Positions 1 to 5,495 of a stretch of 6,195 bases of DNA are shown here, one piece after another. The stretch comes from Bacteroidota bacterium (lineage in GTDB: Bacteria; Bacteroidota; Ignavibacteria; Ignavibacteriales; Melioribacteraceae), in assembly GCA_021814855.1 (NCBI GenBank), contig JAKAHQ010000109.1:1-6195 (forward strand). The letters are read 5' to 3'. The notes under the pieces were generated by a model. The model searched no databases, had not been told where the DNA came from, and saw nothing but the letters and a program-made list of their open reading frames with translations. Each line of letters starts with the position of its first letter. Within the stretch, counting starts at the first letter, position 1. The position numbers were made by a program, and so were the translations under genes.

Positions 1-665
1 AAAACGCAAGAGATATAATTGAAAATTCGCTTAGAGAAAAAGAAGTTCTCCTAAAAGAAATTCATCATCGAGTAAAAAACAATTTCCAAAAAATTATCAG
101 CCTAATTTCGCTTCAGGAAGAACTTATTACGGATCAAAAAGTGACTTCAATTTTCCATGATTTACAAACAAGACTGCGTTCAATGTCTTTAATTCATGAA
201 CTGATGTATGGCTCCGGTAATTTTGCGGCGATCAATTTTAAAGATTACGTTGAACATCTTACGCGATACCTTTTTAGAACGTATTCCACGTCCGATCGGA
301 TTAAGCTGAATCTCGATTTGGAAAACCACAATCTTGATCTCGAATCGATTATACCTTGCGGATTAATTATTAACGAGGTACTTACAAATTCGTTTAAGTA
401 TGCATTCCCTTCAGAGATGGATGGGAATATAAACATTAGTTTTGGTAAGGTTAACGACGAATACCGTCTTGAAATTTCGGATGACGGGGTAGGCGTTGAA
501 AACAAGATAGACTTTGAAAATGTCAATTCGCTTGGACTTAGACTTATAAATTTATTTACAAAACAATTGAAAGGTTCGATGGAAATTATTCAACACCGGA
601 ATGGATTGAAGTTCGTTTTTAAATTCAAGGGAGGATCACAAATTGACGGATCGGCTACATCGTAA
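1..665 (+). CDS. Sensor histidine kinase, HisKA_2 type, C-terminal part (5' end missing)
   Basis: This is the catalytic end of a two-component sensor kinase: it autophosphorylates on histidine and passes the phosphate to a response regulator. The reading frame is open from base 3, the first full codon, giving about 220 residues with no start, so the sensor region lies upstream. Visible residues 16-28 form a HisKA_2 dimerisation and phosphoacceptor motif (KEIHHRVKNNFQ); the likely phosphorylated His is visible residue 22, at bases 66-68. The HATPase_c domain follows: an N box (IINEVLTNSFKYAF), a G1 box (DDGVG) and a G2-like segment (NSLGLRLI). HisKA_2 proteins usually have Leu where this one has Phe after the two Asn. 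No membrane segment lies in the visible part. The GTG at 141 is internal, because the HisKA_2 motif lies before it in the same frame. The end overlaps the next gene, a receiver protein and the obvious partner. The family call is firm; the signal sensed cannot be told. Confidence 0.93.
   Translation, partial: NARDIIENSLREKEVLLKEIHHRVKNNFQKIISLISLQEELITDQKVTSIFHDLQTRLRSMSLIHELMYGSGNFAAINFKDYVEHLTRYLFRTYSTSDRIKLNLDLENHNLDLESIIPCGLIINEVLTNSFKYAFPSEMDGNINISFGKVNDEYRLEISDDGVGVENKIDFENVNSLGLRLINLFTKQLKGSMEIIQHRNGLKFVFKFKGGSQIDGSATS
627..634 (+). promoter_or_regulatory. Shine-Dalgarno sequence fixing the TTG start of the response regulator
   Basis: AAGGGAGG lies inside the end of the kinase gene, 8 bases before the TTG at 643. 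It is the strongest ribosome binding site in the window. There is no in-frame ATG before codon 59 of the receiver gene, so this site supports TTG as the true start and suggests translation coupled to the kinase. Confidence 0.8.
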
Positions 666-1047
666 AAAAAATATTCTGATTGTTGATGACGACCTTCTAA
701 TTGCTGAAAGCAGTAGATTTCTTCTTACTAAATCGGGTTTTTCTGTTGTGGGTATTGCTTTGAACGGACAGCAAGCCATCGAATTTGCGAAGCAAAAATG
801 CCCGGATTTAATTTTGATGGATATAAATCTTGGCGATTCGATTGACGGAATTACTACTGCACAGGAAATACAAAAATTTGCAGATTACCCATTCATATTT
901 CTAACGGCCTACTCGGATCCAGAAACAGTTGAACGGGCAAAGAAAGTTGGTCCATTCGGGTATTTGATCAAACCTTTCGATAACCGGGAACTGATTGTCT
1001 CAATAGAAACTACTCTATCTAACTACGAGACTGATAATCAAACCTGA
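643..1047 (+). CDS. Single-domain response regulator (receiver only)
   Basis: This is a stand-alone phosphoreceiver (REC) domain of 134 residues, presumably phosphorylated by the kinase encoded just before it. All the key residues are present: the acidic pocket D15-D16-D17 after the first strand (ILIVDDD), the phosphoacceptor D60 (LILMDINL), the switch T88 (FLTAY) and K110 in YLIKPFD. The REC fold fills about residues 10-125, and only about nine residues follow, so there is no DNA-binding or enzymatic output domain. It must act by protein contact, as a phosphorelay intermediate, or on an effector encoded elsewhere. The segment from D60 to G69 (LGDSIDG) resembles receivers that accompany PAS/HisKA_2 kinases. 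The gene starts at a TTG and overlaps the kinase gene by 23 bases. The family call is firm; the output is unknown. Confidence 0.93.
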   Translation: MTDRLHRKKNILIVDDDLLIAESSRFLLTKSGFSVVGIALNGQQAIEFAKQKCPDLILMDINLGDSIDGITTAQEIQKFADYPFIFLTAYSDPETVERAKKVGPFGYLIKPFDNRELIVSIETTLSNYETDNQT

Positions 1048-1093
1048 ATGTAGAAATTTTTAATGACCGTTAGTAATTTCTTTAAGTAAGAGA

Positions 1094-1130
1094 AAATACT
1101 TTGAACTCCATATTCACGATTCAAGTATTT
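1094..1130 (+). other. AT-rich stem-loop downstream of the response regulator, possible weak terminator
   Basis: AAATACTT at 1094-1101 is exactly complementary to AAGTATTT at 1123-1130. After one bulged T at 1102, GAA (1103-1105) pairs with TTC (1120-1122), giving 11 pairs around a 14-base loop. The stem has few G-C pairs and is followed by mixed T-rich sequence, not a clean T run, so it is at best a poor intrinsic terminator. It begins 47 bases past the response-regulator stop, in the only long gap in the window. Confidence 0.3.
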
Positions 1131-1256
1131 CGTTCATTCTTTTGAATACGCGATATGGCTAAATCCCCAAAATTCCCGACAAATCAAATATAGCTTTCAT
1201 TGTTAAGGCGGCTCGCATACAATTAATTAAAAATCATGCCAATACAACTAATTTTA

Positions 1257-1287
1257 TTGCATCAGGATTTTTAATGGCTTAAATTTG
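1257..1287 (+). promoter_or_regulatory. Candidate Bacteroidetes-type promoter before dapF
   Basis: TAAATTTG at 1280-1287 matches exactly the TAnnTTTG -7 element described for Bacteroidetes promoters. A TTG at 1257-1259 lies 20 bases upstream, about where the -33 element is expected, though only TTG of the usual TTTG is present. Transcription would begin just before or at the dapF ATG at 1296, leaving almost no leader. That fits the absence of a Shine-Dalgarno sequence there. The motif is short and the region is AT-rich, so chance remains possible. Confidence 0.35.
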
Positions 1288-1295
1288 AATGCAAT

Positions 1296-2153
1296 ATGAA
1301 GCAGTTTTTCTTTACAAAAATGAGCGGCGCGGGTAACGATTTTATACTGTTCGATAAGAAAATTAACCCGGATATTGAGCTTGACGCTGAATTAATTAAT
1401 AAAATTTGCCAAAGACGCACCGGTATTGGCGCAGACGGCGTTCTGTTAATTGAAAACAATGACGGATCAAAGTATACTGTTAAGTACTTTAATTCCGACG
1501 GTTCCACCGGGAGTCTCTGTGCAAACGGCGCACGATGCGCTATTAAGTACGGAAAAGAAAGCGGCAGATTCGGGTTCCAGACTGCGGATTTTATTGTGAA
1601 TGGAACCTGCTACTCCGGGCAGGTTTTTGAAAACGGACTTGTTAAGTTTAATTTAGCCGAACCAAAAGATTTGAAACGTAATTTTAAGATTAAGGCAGGC
1701 GGACAGTTAATTAACGCTTCGTATGTTAATACCGGCTCGCCGCACGTGGTCATTAATGTTAGCGATGTTCTTCATGATAACAGAAAACCTAATTCATTTT
1801 TCGGGGAAATATCTGAATTACCTGTTTTTGATTTAGGTAGAGAAATAAGATATTCTCCGGATTTTGCACCTGAAGGTACGAACGTGAATTTTATTCAGGT
1901 AGAAAACGGAAAAATTAAAATCAGAAGTTACGAACGCGGTGTTGAAGAAGAGACCCTTTCATGCGGAACCGGTTCGGTCGCTTCGGCAATTGTTTCATTT
2001 ATAAACGTCGGGCTTCAACCGCCGATTACTCTTCTTGCTAAGAGCGGAGCCGAGCTCGTTGTGGATTTTAAATATCGGGATAATCAATTTAAGGATCTTT
2101 CCATAACCGGTCCTGCCGATATTACATTTAAAGGTGAATTAACAATTAATTGA
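1296..2153 (+). CDS. dapF: Diaminopimelate epimerase
   Basis: DapF interconverts LL- and meso-diaminopimelate without a cofactor, in the cytoplasm. It supplies the last intermediate of lysine synthesis and the cross-linking residue of peptidoglycan. The protein has 285 residues, slightly longer than the roughly 275 typical of the family. Both halves of the pseudo-symmetric fold are visible. The N-terminal signature is KMSGAGNDF (8-16), then GIGADGV (43-49), then the first catalytic cysteine C75 in NSDGSTGSLCANGARC. The second half has NTGSPHVV (145-152), EGTNVNF (193-199) and the second catalytic cysteine C223 in ERGVEEETLSCGTG. C75 is followed by Ala where many homologues have Gly (CGNG). 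The ATG is chosen because it sits directly before the conserved KMSGAGNDF start; no Shine-Dalgarno sequence precedes it. The next gene follows after 8 bases, so the two are almost certainly co-transcribed. Confidence 0.97.
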   Translation: MKQFFFTKMSGAGNDFILFDKKINPDIELDAELINKICQRRTGIGADGVLLIENNDGSKYTVKYFNSDGSTGSLCANGARCAIKYGKESGRFGFQTADFIVNGTCYSGQVFENGLVKFNLAEPKDLKRNFKIKAGGQLINASYVNTGSPHVVINVSDVLHDNRKPNSFFGEISELPVFDLGREIRYSPDFAPEGTNVNFIQVENGKIKIRSYERGVEEETLSCGTGSVASAIVSFINVGLQPPITLLAKSGAELVVDFKYRDNQFKDLSITGPADITFKGELTIN

Positions 2154-2156
2154 GGA
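2152..2156 (+). promoter_or_regulatory. Shine-Dalgarno sequence overlapping the dapF stop codon
   Basis: GAGGA begins within the TGA stop of dapF (2151-2153) and lies 5 bases before the ATG at 2162. The overlap of stop and ribosome binding site suggests that ribosomes finishing dapF feed the next gene. Confidence 0.7.
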
Positions 2157-2161
2157 AATAA

Positions 2162-2467
2162 ATGAGTAAAGTCATCTTTTCAATTCGTTACAATATCTTT
2201 CCGGAGAGAAGAGAAGAGTACTTAGATGTCGTTCGGGAGCTTAAGAATATAGTGAAGGCGGAAGGACTGGAAAGTTACTCAGTGTTTGAACAAAAGAATA
2301 AACAAAATTCATTTGAAGAGATTTACGTTTTCAAGAATAAGGAATCGTATGAAAGTTTTGAAGACAGCACGGACGAACGTGTTGATATACTTATGACAAA
2401 ACTTTCGGACATGATAAAGGAACAATCAACGCAATACACAACTTTATTTGAAGTTAATAACGCATAA
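2162..2467 (+). CDS. Small dimeric alpha/beta-barrel (ABM-like) protein of unknown function
   Basis: This is a cytoplasmic protein of 101 residues with no signal peptide or membrane segment. I do not recognise a named family. The pattern is that of a single ferredoxin-like domain of the dimeric alpha/beta-barrel group, which includes ABM monooxygenase-like proteins: a first strand (KVIFSIRYNI), a helix with charged residues (PERREEYLDVVRELKNIV), a strand (LESYSVFEQ), a strand (FEEIYVFKN), a helix (KESYESFED onward) and a last strand near TTLFEV. No catalytic residue can be named. The IYVFKNKESYESF segment resembles the strand-helix core of ABM proteins. It follows dapF by 8 bases with a Shine-Dalgarno sequence overlapping the dapF stop, so it belongs to the same transcript, but no link to lysine or peptidoglycan synthesis is visible. 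The fold is an inference from the pattern; the function is open. Confidence 0.8.
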   Translation: MSKVIFSIRYNIFPERREEYLDVVRELKNIVKAEGLESYSVFEQKNKQNSFEEIYVFKNKESYESFEDSTDERVDILMTKLSDMIKEQSTQYTTLFEVNNA

Positions 2468-2486
2468 TTTAATTGGTTGAATTTTG

Positions 2487-2516
2487 CAGCGATCATTACC
2501 CTCCAACATGATCCTG
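2487..2516 (+). other. Stem-loop in the leader of the PHP-domain gene
   Basis: GATCAT at 2491-2496 pairs with ATGATC at 2508-2513. Skipping one bulged C at 2490, CAG (2487-2489) pairs with CTG (2514-2516), for 9 pairs in all. The 11-base loop contains CCCTCC, which is complementary to GGAGG-type Shine-Dalgarno sequences. The stem ends 8 bases before the PHP gene's ATG, and that ATG has no Shine-Dalgarno sequence. No T run follows, so it is not a standard terminator. It could be an RNA control element or a DNA operator, or chance. Confidence 0.35.
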
Positions 2517-2524
2517 GAATTTAA

Positions 2525-3574
2525 ATGTTTGAGTACATAGGTGCCTTACATATCCATTCGGTTTTTTCCGACGGCTCCGGTGAAGTAAAAGACATCGCCG
2601 GGTTTGCAGATGAATCGGGTCTGGATTATATAATTCTTACAGATCATAATACTCTGCGCGCGCTGAATGAGGGCTACGAAGGATGGTACGGGCGGACTCT
2701 TCTTTTAGTTGGCTGCGAGATAAACGATAAAGAAAACAAAAATCATTACCTTGCTTTCGGCATACAAGAACCATATTCAACAAGGTTGCCTGCTGTTGAA
2801 TATGTAAAAAGAGTTAAAGATTCCGGCGGCATTGGTTTTTTAGCTCATCCCCATGAAAAAAGAAATTCCATGAAGGAACATCCCCCGTATCCATGGACTG
2901 AATGGAACACAGAGGATTTTACGGGCATTGAAATTTGGAATCACATGTCCGAGTGGATGGAAGGGTTGACCGAACAAAATAAATACAATTACTTTATTCA
3001 CCCTCTCCGTTCAATATCCGGCCCCTCGCAGGAAACGCTTGAGGTATGGGACCGGCTTAGTCAAACAAGAAGAGTTGTTGGTATTGGCGGCATTGACGCT
3101 CATGCGCACAAAGTTAACCTTCTCGGCTTTTTCGAAATGGAAGTTTTTCCTTACAAAGTATTATTCAAATCCGTTAGAACGCATATCCTTTGCGAACAAG
3201 AATTAGCGGCATCAACATTAAAAGACGATATAGAAAATTCCAAATCAATTGTTTACCGTGCTTTAAGTTCCGGACGCTGCTTTGTCTCAAATTATTACCA
3301 CGGAGATGCCAGGGGATTTCGTTTTACTGCCGCTGCCGGAAAAAAGATTTATGAAATGGGAGATACTTTACCTTTTCAAAAAGATATTAAGCTTTCGGTA
3401 ACGATACCTCACGACAGCGTGGAAGTCCGTTTAATTCGGAATGGTAAAACTTTAGAATCAAAAACCGAGACGCAAGTCGAGTTTGATGTTACCGAAAAAG
3501 GAGTTTACCGGGTAGAGGTAATGCGGAATAAAAATGCCTGGATTTTTTCAAATCATATTAGAATAGGTGTATAA
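2525..3574 (+). CDS. PHP-domain metal-dependent phosphoesterase, CehA-like
   Basis: This 349-residue protein belongs to the PHP superfamily, which uses two or three bound metals to hydrolyse phosphoesters; the CehA-like subgroup (COG0613 style) fits best. Likely metal ligands are H9 and H11 (LHIHSVFSDGSG, with D16), D40-H41 (LTDHN), E65 (GCEIN), H108 and H110 (LAHPHE), and D191 with H193 (GGIDAHAH). An aromatic-rich insert (about 120-150, with PYPWTEWN and WNHMSEWMEG) lies between the last two sets. The segment around 249-256 (SGRCFVSN) and the strands from about 289 to 347 look like the small beta domain that ends CehA-like proteins. There is no signal peptide, so it is probably cytoplasmic. 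The ATG lies just before the first strand; no Shine-Dalgarno sequence is visible. The gap after the previous gene is 57 bases. The superfamily is sure; the substrate cannot be told, and an exonuclease or nucleotidase role is possible. Confidence 0.9.
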   Translation: MFEYIGALHIHSVFSDGSGEVKDIAGFADESGLDYIILTDHNTLRALNEGYEGWYGRTLLLVGCEINDKENKNHYLAFGIQEPYSTRLPAVEYVKRVKDSGGIGFLAHPHEKRNSMKEHPPYPWTEWNTEDFTGIEIWNHMSEWMEGLTEQNKYNYFIHPLRSISGPSQETLEVWDRLSQTRRVVGIGGIDAHAHKVNLLGFFEMEVFPYKVLFKSVRTHILCEQELAASTLKDDIENSKSIVYRALSSGRCFVSNYYHGDARGFRFTAAAGKKIYEMGDTLPFQKDIKLSVTIPHDSVEVRLIRNGKTLESKTETQVEFDVTEKGVYRVEVMRNKNAWIFSNHIRIGV

Positions 3575-3620
3575 TTTTTCTTAGATTTCCGCCCGAATTT
3601 TTTGCGATTTATTAAAAAAC

Positions 3621-3625
3621 GAGGT
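3621..3625 (+). promoter_or_regulatory. Shine-Dalgarno sequence fixing the GTG start of the TPR gene
   Basis: GAGGT lies 5 bases before the GTG at 3631. The first Met codon in the frame is at residue 72, past the membrane segment, so the GTG is needed to include the anchor. Confidence 0.65.
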
Positions 3626-3630
3626 TAAAA

Positions 3631-4320
3631 GTGCTCGAAGCAAGAAAAAAGATTTCGAAAAAACAGATTAAGGAAGACAAATTAGTAACCACTTATTATA
3701 AGGCAATTAGTTTCTATCAAAAAAACCAGGCCAGGCTTTTAATAGGTCTTGGTGTAGTTGCTCTGGTGGTTGTAGCCGTTATTCTATTCTCAAACAAAAA
3801 AGCAAACGATAACAAAGTTGCAGCAGCTTTGCTGGCTAAAGTTATGCCTTTGTACAATCAAGATTCTTTTAAGCAGGCCATCGACGGCGACAAGACGAAG
3901 AACATCGTTGGCTTGAAAGAAATTGTCGATAAATACGGAAGTACCGACCAAGGTGAAACCGCAAAAATCTTTTTAGCGGACTGTTATTCTATGATGGGTA
4001 ATACCGATGCGGCTTATAAAATGTACGACGATTATTCCGGCTCGGTTCCATTGTTTAAAGCTTCAGCCGCTGCGGGTAAGGCCGGTTACTATGAAGACAA
4101 AAAAGAATTTGGAAAAGCGGCCGATCTTTACAAGGAGGCGGCAAAAATTTCTAAAGCTAATCCTTCCAATGCCGATTACTTTTTCAGAGCCGGCATAAAT
4201 TACTTCAAGGCAGGTCAAAAATCGGACGCCAAAACAATGTTCGACACGATCAAAAAAGATTATAAAACTTCCATGGTAAATTCGGAACTGGATAGATATC
4301 TGGTTCAAATTGAAAGTTAA
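3631..4320 (+). CDS. Membrane-anchored TPR protein, YfgM-like
   Basis: This protein of 229 residues has one membrane span and helical repeats behind it. Residues 1-35 are strongly basic (KKISKKQIKEDK) and should stay in the cytoplasm. Residues 36-53 (LLIGLGVVALVVVAVILF) form the span. The rest would lie in the periplasm. TPR-like helix pairs fall at about 109-135 (ETAKIFLADCYSMMGNTDAA), 143-175 (AGYYEDKKEFGKAADLYKEA) and 181-213 (YFFRAGINYFKAGQKSDAKT). This layout, with an N-terminal anchor and C-terminal TPR, is that of the TPR_21 family that includes E. coli YfgM, a partner of the SecYEG translocon and periplasmic chaperones. A role in protein export or envelope quality control is therefore an inference; a generic scaffold is the alternative. 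The gene starts at GTG and lies 91 bases before efp, with a promoter candidate between them. Confidence 0.85.
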   Translation: MLEARKKISKKQIKEDKLVTTYYKAISFYQKNQARLLIGLGVVALVVVAVILFSNKKANDNKVAAALLAKVMPLYNQDSFKQAIDGDKTKNIVGLKEIVDKYGSTDQGETAKIFLADCYSMMGNTDAAYKMYDDYSGSVPLFKASAAAGKAGYYEDKKEFGKAADLYKEAAKISKANPSNADYFFRAGINYFKAGQKSDAKTMFDTIKKDYKTSMVNSELDRYLVQIES

Positions 4321-4354
4321 TTTTTTAACGGACGGAATAGTGAAATCTCAATTC

Positions 4355-4383
4355 TTGATTTTGCAATTATCGGTGGGTATATT
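4355..4383 (+). promoter_or_regulatory. Candidate sigma70-type promoter for efp-accB-accC
   Basis: TTGATT at 4355-4360 and TATATT at 4378-4383 are separated by 17 bases, the ideal spacing for housekeeping sigma factor. Transcription would start near 4390, leaving a leader of about 20 bases that contains the efp ribosome binding site. The sites lie in the only gap between the TPR gene and efp. They are visible matches to the E. coli consensus; whether this organism's sigma factor uses it is not known. Confidence 0.5.
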
Positions 4384-4395
4384 ATCAACAGTTTA

Positions 4396-4400
4396 GAGGA
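4396..4400 (+). promoter_or_regulatory. Shine-Dalgarno sequence of efp, long spacing
   Basis: GAGGA lies 11 bases before the efp ATG at 4412. This is longer than the usual 5-9 but workable, and no other candidate is closer. No in-frame start lies between the site and the ATG. Confidence 0.55.
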
Positions 4401-4411
4401 ATTAAATTTAG

Positions 4412-4978
4412 ATGGCAGATACTTCGGATTTCAGAAATGGTCTTATTATAAAATTTAAGGGCGATCCTTTTGTAATAGTAGAATTTCAGCATGTCAAACC
4501 GGGCAAAGGCGGAGCTTTTGTTAGAACAACATTGAAGAATCTTAAAACAGGAAAAGTTCTTGATAACACATTCCGTTCTGGCGAAGGTGTAGATGTTGTT
4601 AGAGTTGAGAGAAGAAAATACCAATATCTTTACCGTGAGACGGCCGGATTAGTACTGATGGATAACGATACGTATGAACAGCTTACCGTTTCCCAGCAAA
4701 CCTTTGGCGACGGAGCGGATTATCTTAAGGAAGGCGAGGAAGTGGAATTGCTTCTTGACGATGCCGATCAAATTATCTCGGCGGAAGTTCCGATCTTTGT
4801 TTCGCTTAAAGTTGTTGAAACAGAACCCGGCTTTAAAGGCGATACTGCTAACAGCGCCATGAAACCTGCAAAACTTGAAACCGGAGTTAAAATAAATGTG
4901 CCGCTGTTTATCAACGAAGGCGACGTGCTTAAAGTTGATACAAGAAACGGCGCATACGTAGAACGAGTTAAAAACTAA
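4412..4978 (+). CDS. efp: Elongation factor P
   Basis: EF-P binds next to the P-site tRNA on ribosomes stalled at consecutive prolines and restores peptide-bond formation. The protein has 188 residues, the normal length. Three beta-barrel domains are recognisable: the KOW-like domain I (about 1-63), the OB domain II (about 65-127) and domain III, with the family signature EPGFKGDTA near residue 140 and VPLFINEGDVLKVDTRNGAYVERV at the C-terminal end. The loop that reaches the peptidyl-transferase centre reads VKPGKGGAFVR, with Lys at position 32, the residue that carries a modification in many species (beta-lysine in E. coli, 5-aminopentanol in Bacillus). The Arg of rhamnosylated EF-Ps is not present there. 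No EF-P modifying enzyme lies in the window. accB begins 14 bases after the stop, so the genes form one operon. Confidence 0.97.
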   Translation: MADTSDFRNGLIIKFKGDPFVIVEFQHVKPGKGGAFVRTTLKNLKTGKVLDNTFRSGEGVDVVRVERRKYQYLYRETAGLVLMDNDTYEQLTVSQQTFGDGADYLKEGEEVELLLDDADQIISAEVPIFVSLKVVETEPGFKGDTANSAMKPAKLETGVKINVPLFINEGDVLKVDTRNGAYVERVKN

Positions 4979-4992
4979 CGGCTAAAAAGGGC

Positions 4993-5469
4993 ATGGATAT
5001 AAATCTACTTAAGAAACTCATCAAAATGGTTGAGCAAAGCGAGATCACCGAATTCACAGTTCAAGAAGGCGATCTTAAAGTAAAAATTTCCAAAAATTCT
5101 CATCAAGCTGCGCAAATTCAAATGCAGCCGGTTATTGATTACTCAAAGTCTATTCCGGCGGTTAATGTAAGCGCTGCTCAGGCGGCTGAACCTAAAAGCG
5201 CTGCATCAGCCGAACAATCCTCAAACAAGTATCACGAAATTAAATCGCCGATAGTTGGAACATTCTATCGCGCCCCGGCGCCCGACGCCGATCCTTACTG
5301 CCAGGTTGGAGATACCGTTTCTGCCGGGTCGGTTCTTTGCATCGTTGAAGCAATGAAATTGATGAACGAGATTGAATGCGATGTAAGCGGAAAAATTGTT
5401 AAGATACTTGTCGAAAACGCCACACCAGTTGAATACAACCAACCGTTGTTTCTTATTGAAACTGATTAG
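4993..5469 (+). CDS. accB: Biotin carboxyl carrier protein of acetyl-CoA carboxylase
   Basis: AccB carries the biotin that shuttles CO2 from biotin carboxylase to the carboxyltransferase, making malonyl-CoA for fatty acid synthesis in the cytoplasm. The protein has 158 residues, close to the usual length. Residues 1-35 (MDINLLKKLIKMVEQSEITE and on) match the conserved start that interacts with AccC. A flexible Ala/Pro/Ser-rich linker follows (about 36-78). The biotinyl domain (about 80-158) has the thumb-like stretch GTFYRAPAPDADPY and the biotin attachment motif EAMKLMNE with K122 as the modified residue. The ATG is chosen because MDI is the family's usual start. Its ribosome site is weak: AAGGG ends only one base before it, so translation is probably coupled to efp, which ends 14 bases upstream. 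accC starts 26 bases after the stop. Confidence 0.97.
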   Translation: MDINLLKKLIKMVEQSEITEFTVQEGDLKVKISKNSHQAAQIQMQPVIDYSKSIPAVNVSAAQAAEPKSAASAEQSSNKYHEIKSPIVGTFYRAPAPDADPYCQVGDTVSAGSVLCIVEAMKLMNEIECDVSGKIVKILVENATPVEYNQPLFLIETD

Positions 5470-5484
5470 TGTTGTCTAACTTTT

Positions 5485-5490
5485 GAGAGG
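5485..5490 (+). promoter_or_regulatory. Shine-Dalgarno sequence fixing the TTG start of accC
   Basis: GAGAGG lies 5 bases before the TTG at 5496. The ATG at 5491 is in another frame and soon meets a stop. The protein from the TTG begins with the expected [12 protein letters not shown], so the TTG is the real start. Confidence 0.75.
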
Positions 5491-5495
5491 ATGTA

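Noticed and set aside
141..665. A shorter kinase gene starting at the GTG at 141
   Set aside because: The same frame is open upstream to base 3 and encodes the HisKA_2 phosphoacceptor motif, so 141 is internal.
1195..1223. A sigma70 promoter using TACAAT at 1218-1223 as -10
   Set aside because: TACAAT is a good -10, but the bases 17 upstream (TTTCAT) are a poor -35, and TTGTTA at 1200-1205 is only 12 bases away. ATTGT/ACAAT at the same place can also form a small hairpin. It is too weak to list.
4063..4308. Minus-strand open frame inside the TPR gene, and similar ones at 245-526, 1271-1507, 4385-4624 and 5221-5442
   Set aside because: All lie opposite well-supported genes, lack motifs of their own and have no convincing ribosome sites.
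4316..4329. GTTAA-TTTT-TTAAC palindrome at the TPR gene's stop, as a terminator
   Set aside because: The stem has only five mostly A-T pairs, and the T run lies in the loop, not after it.
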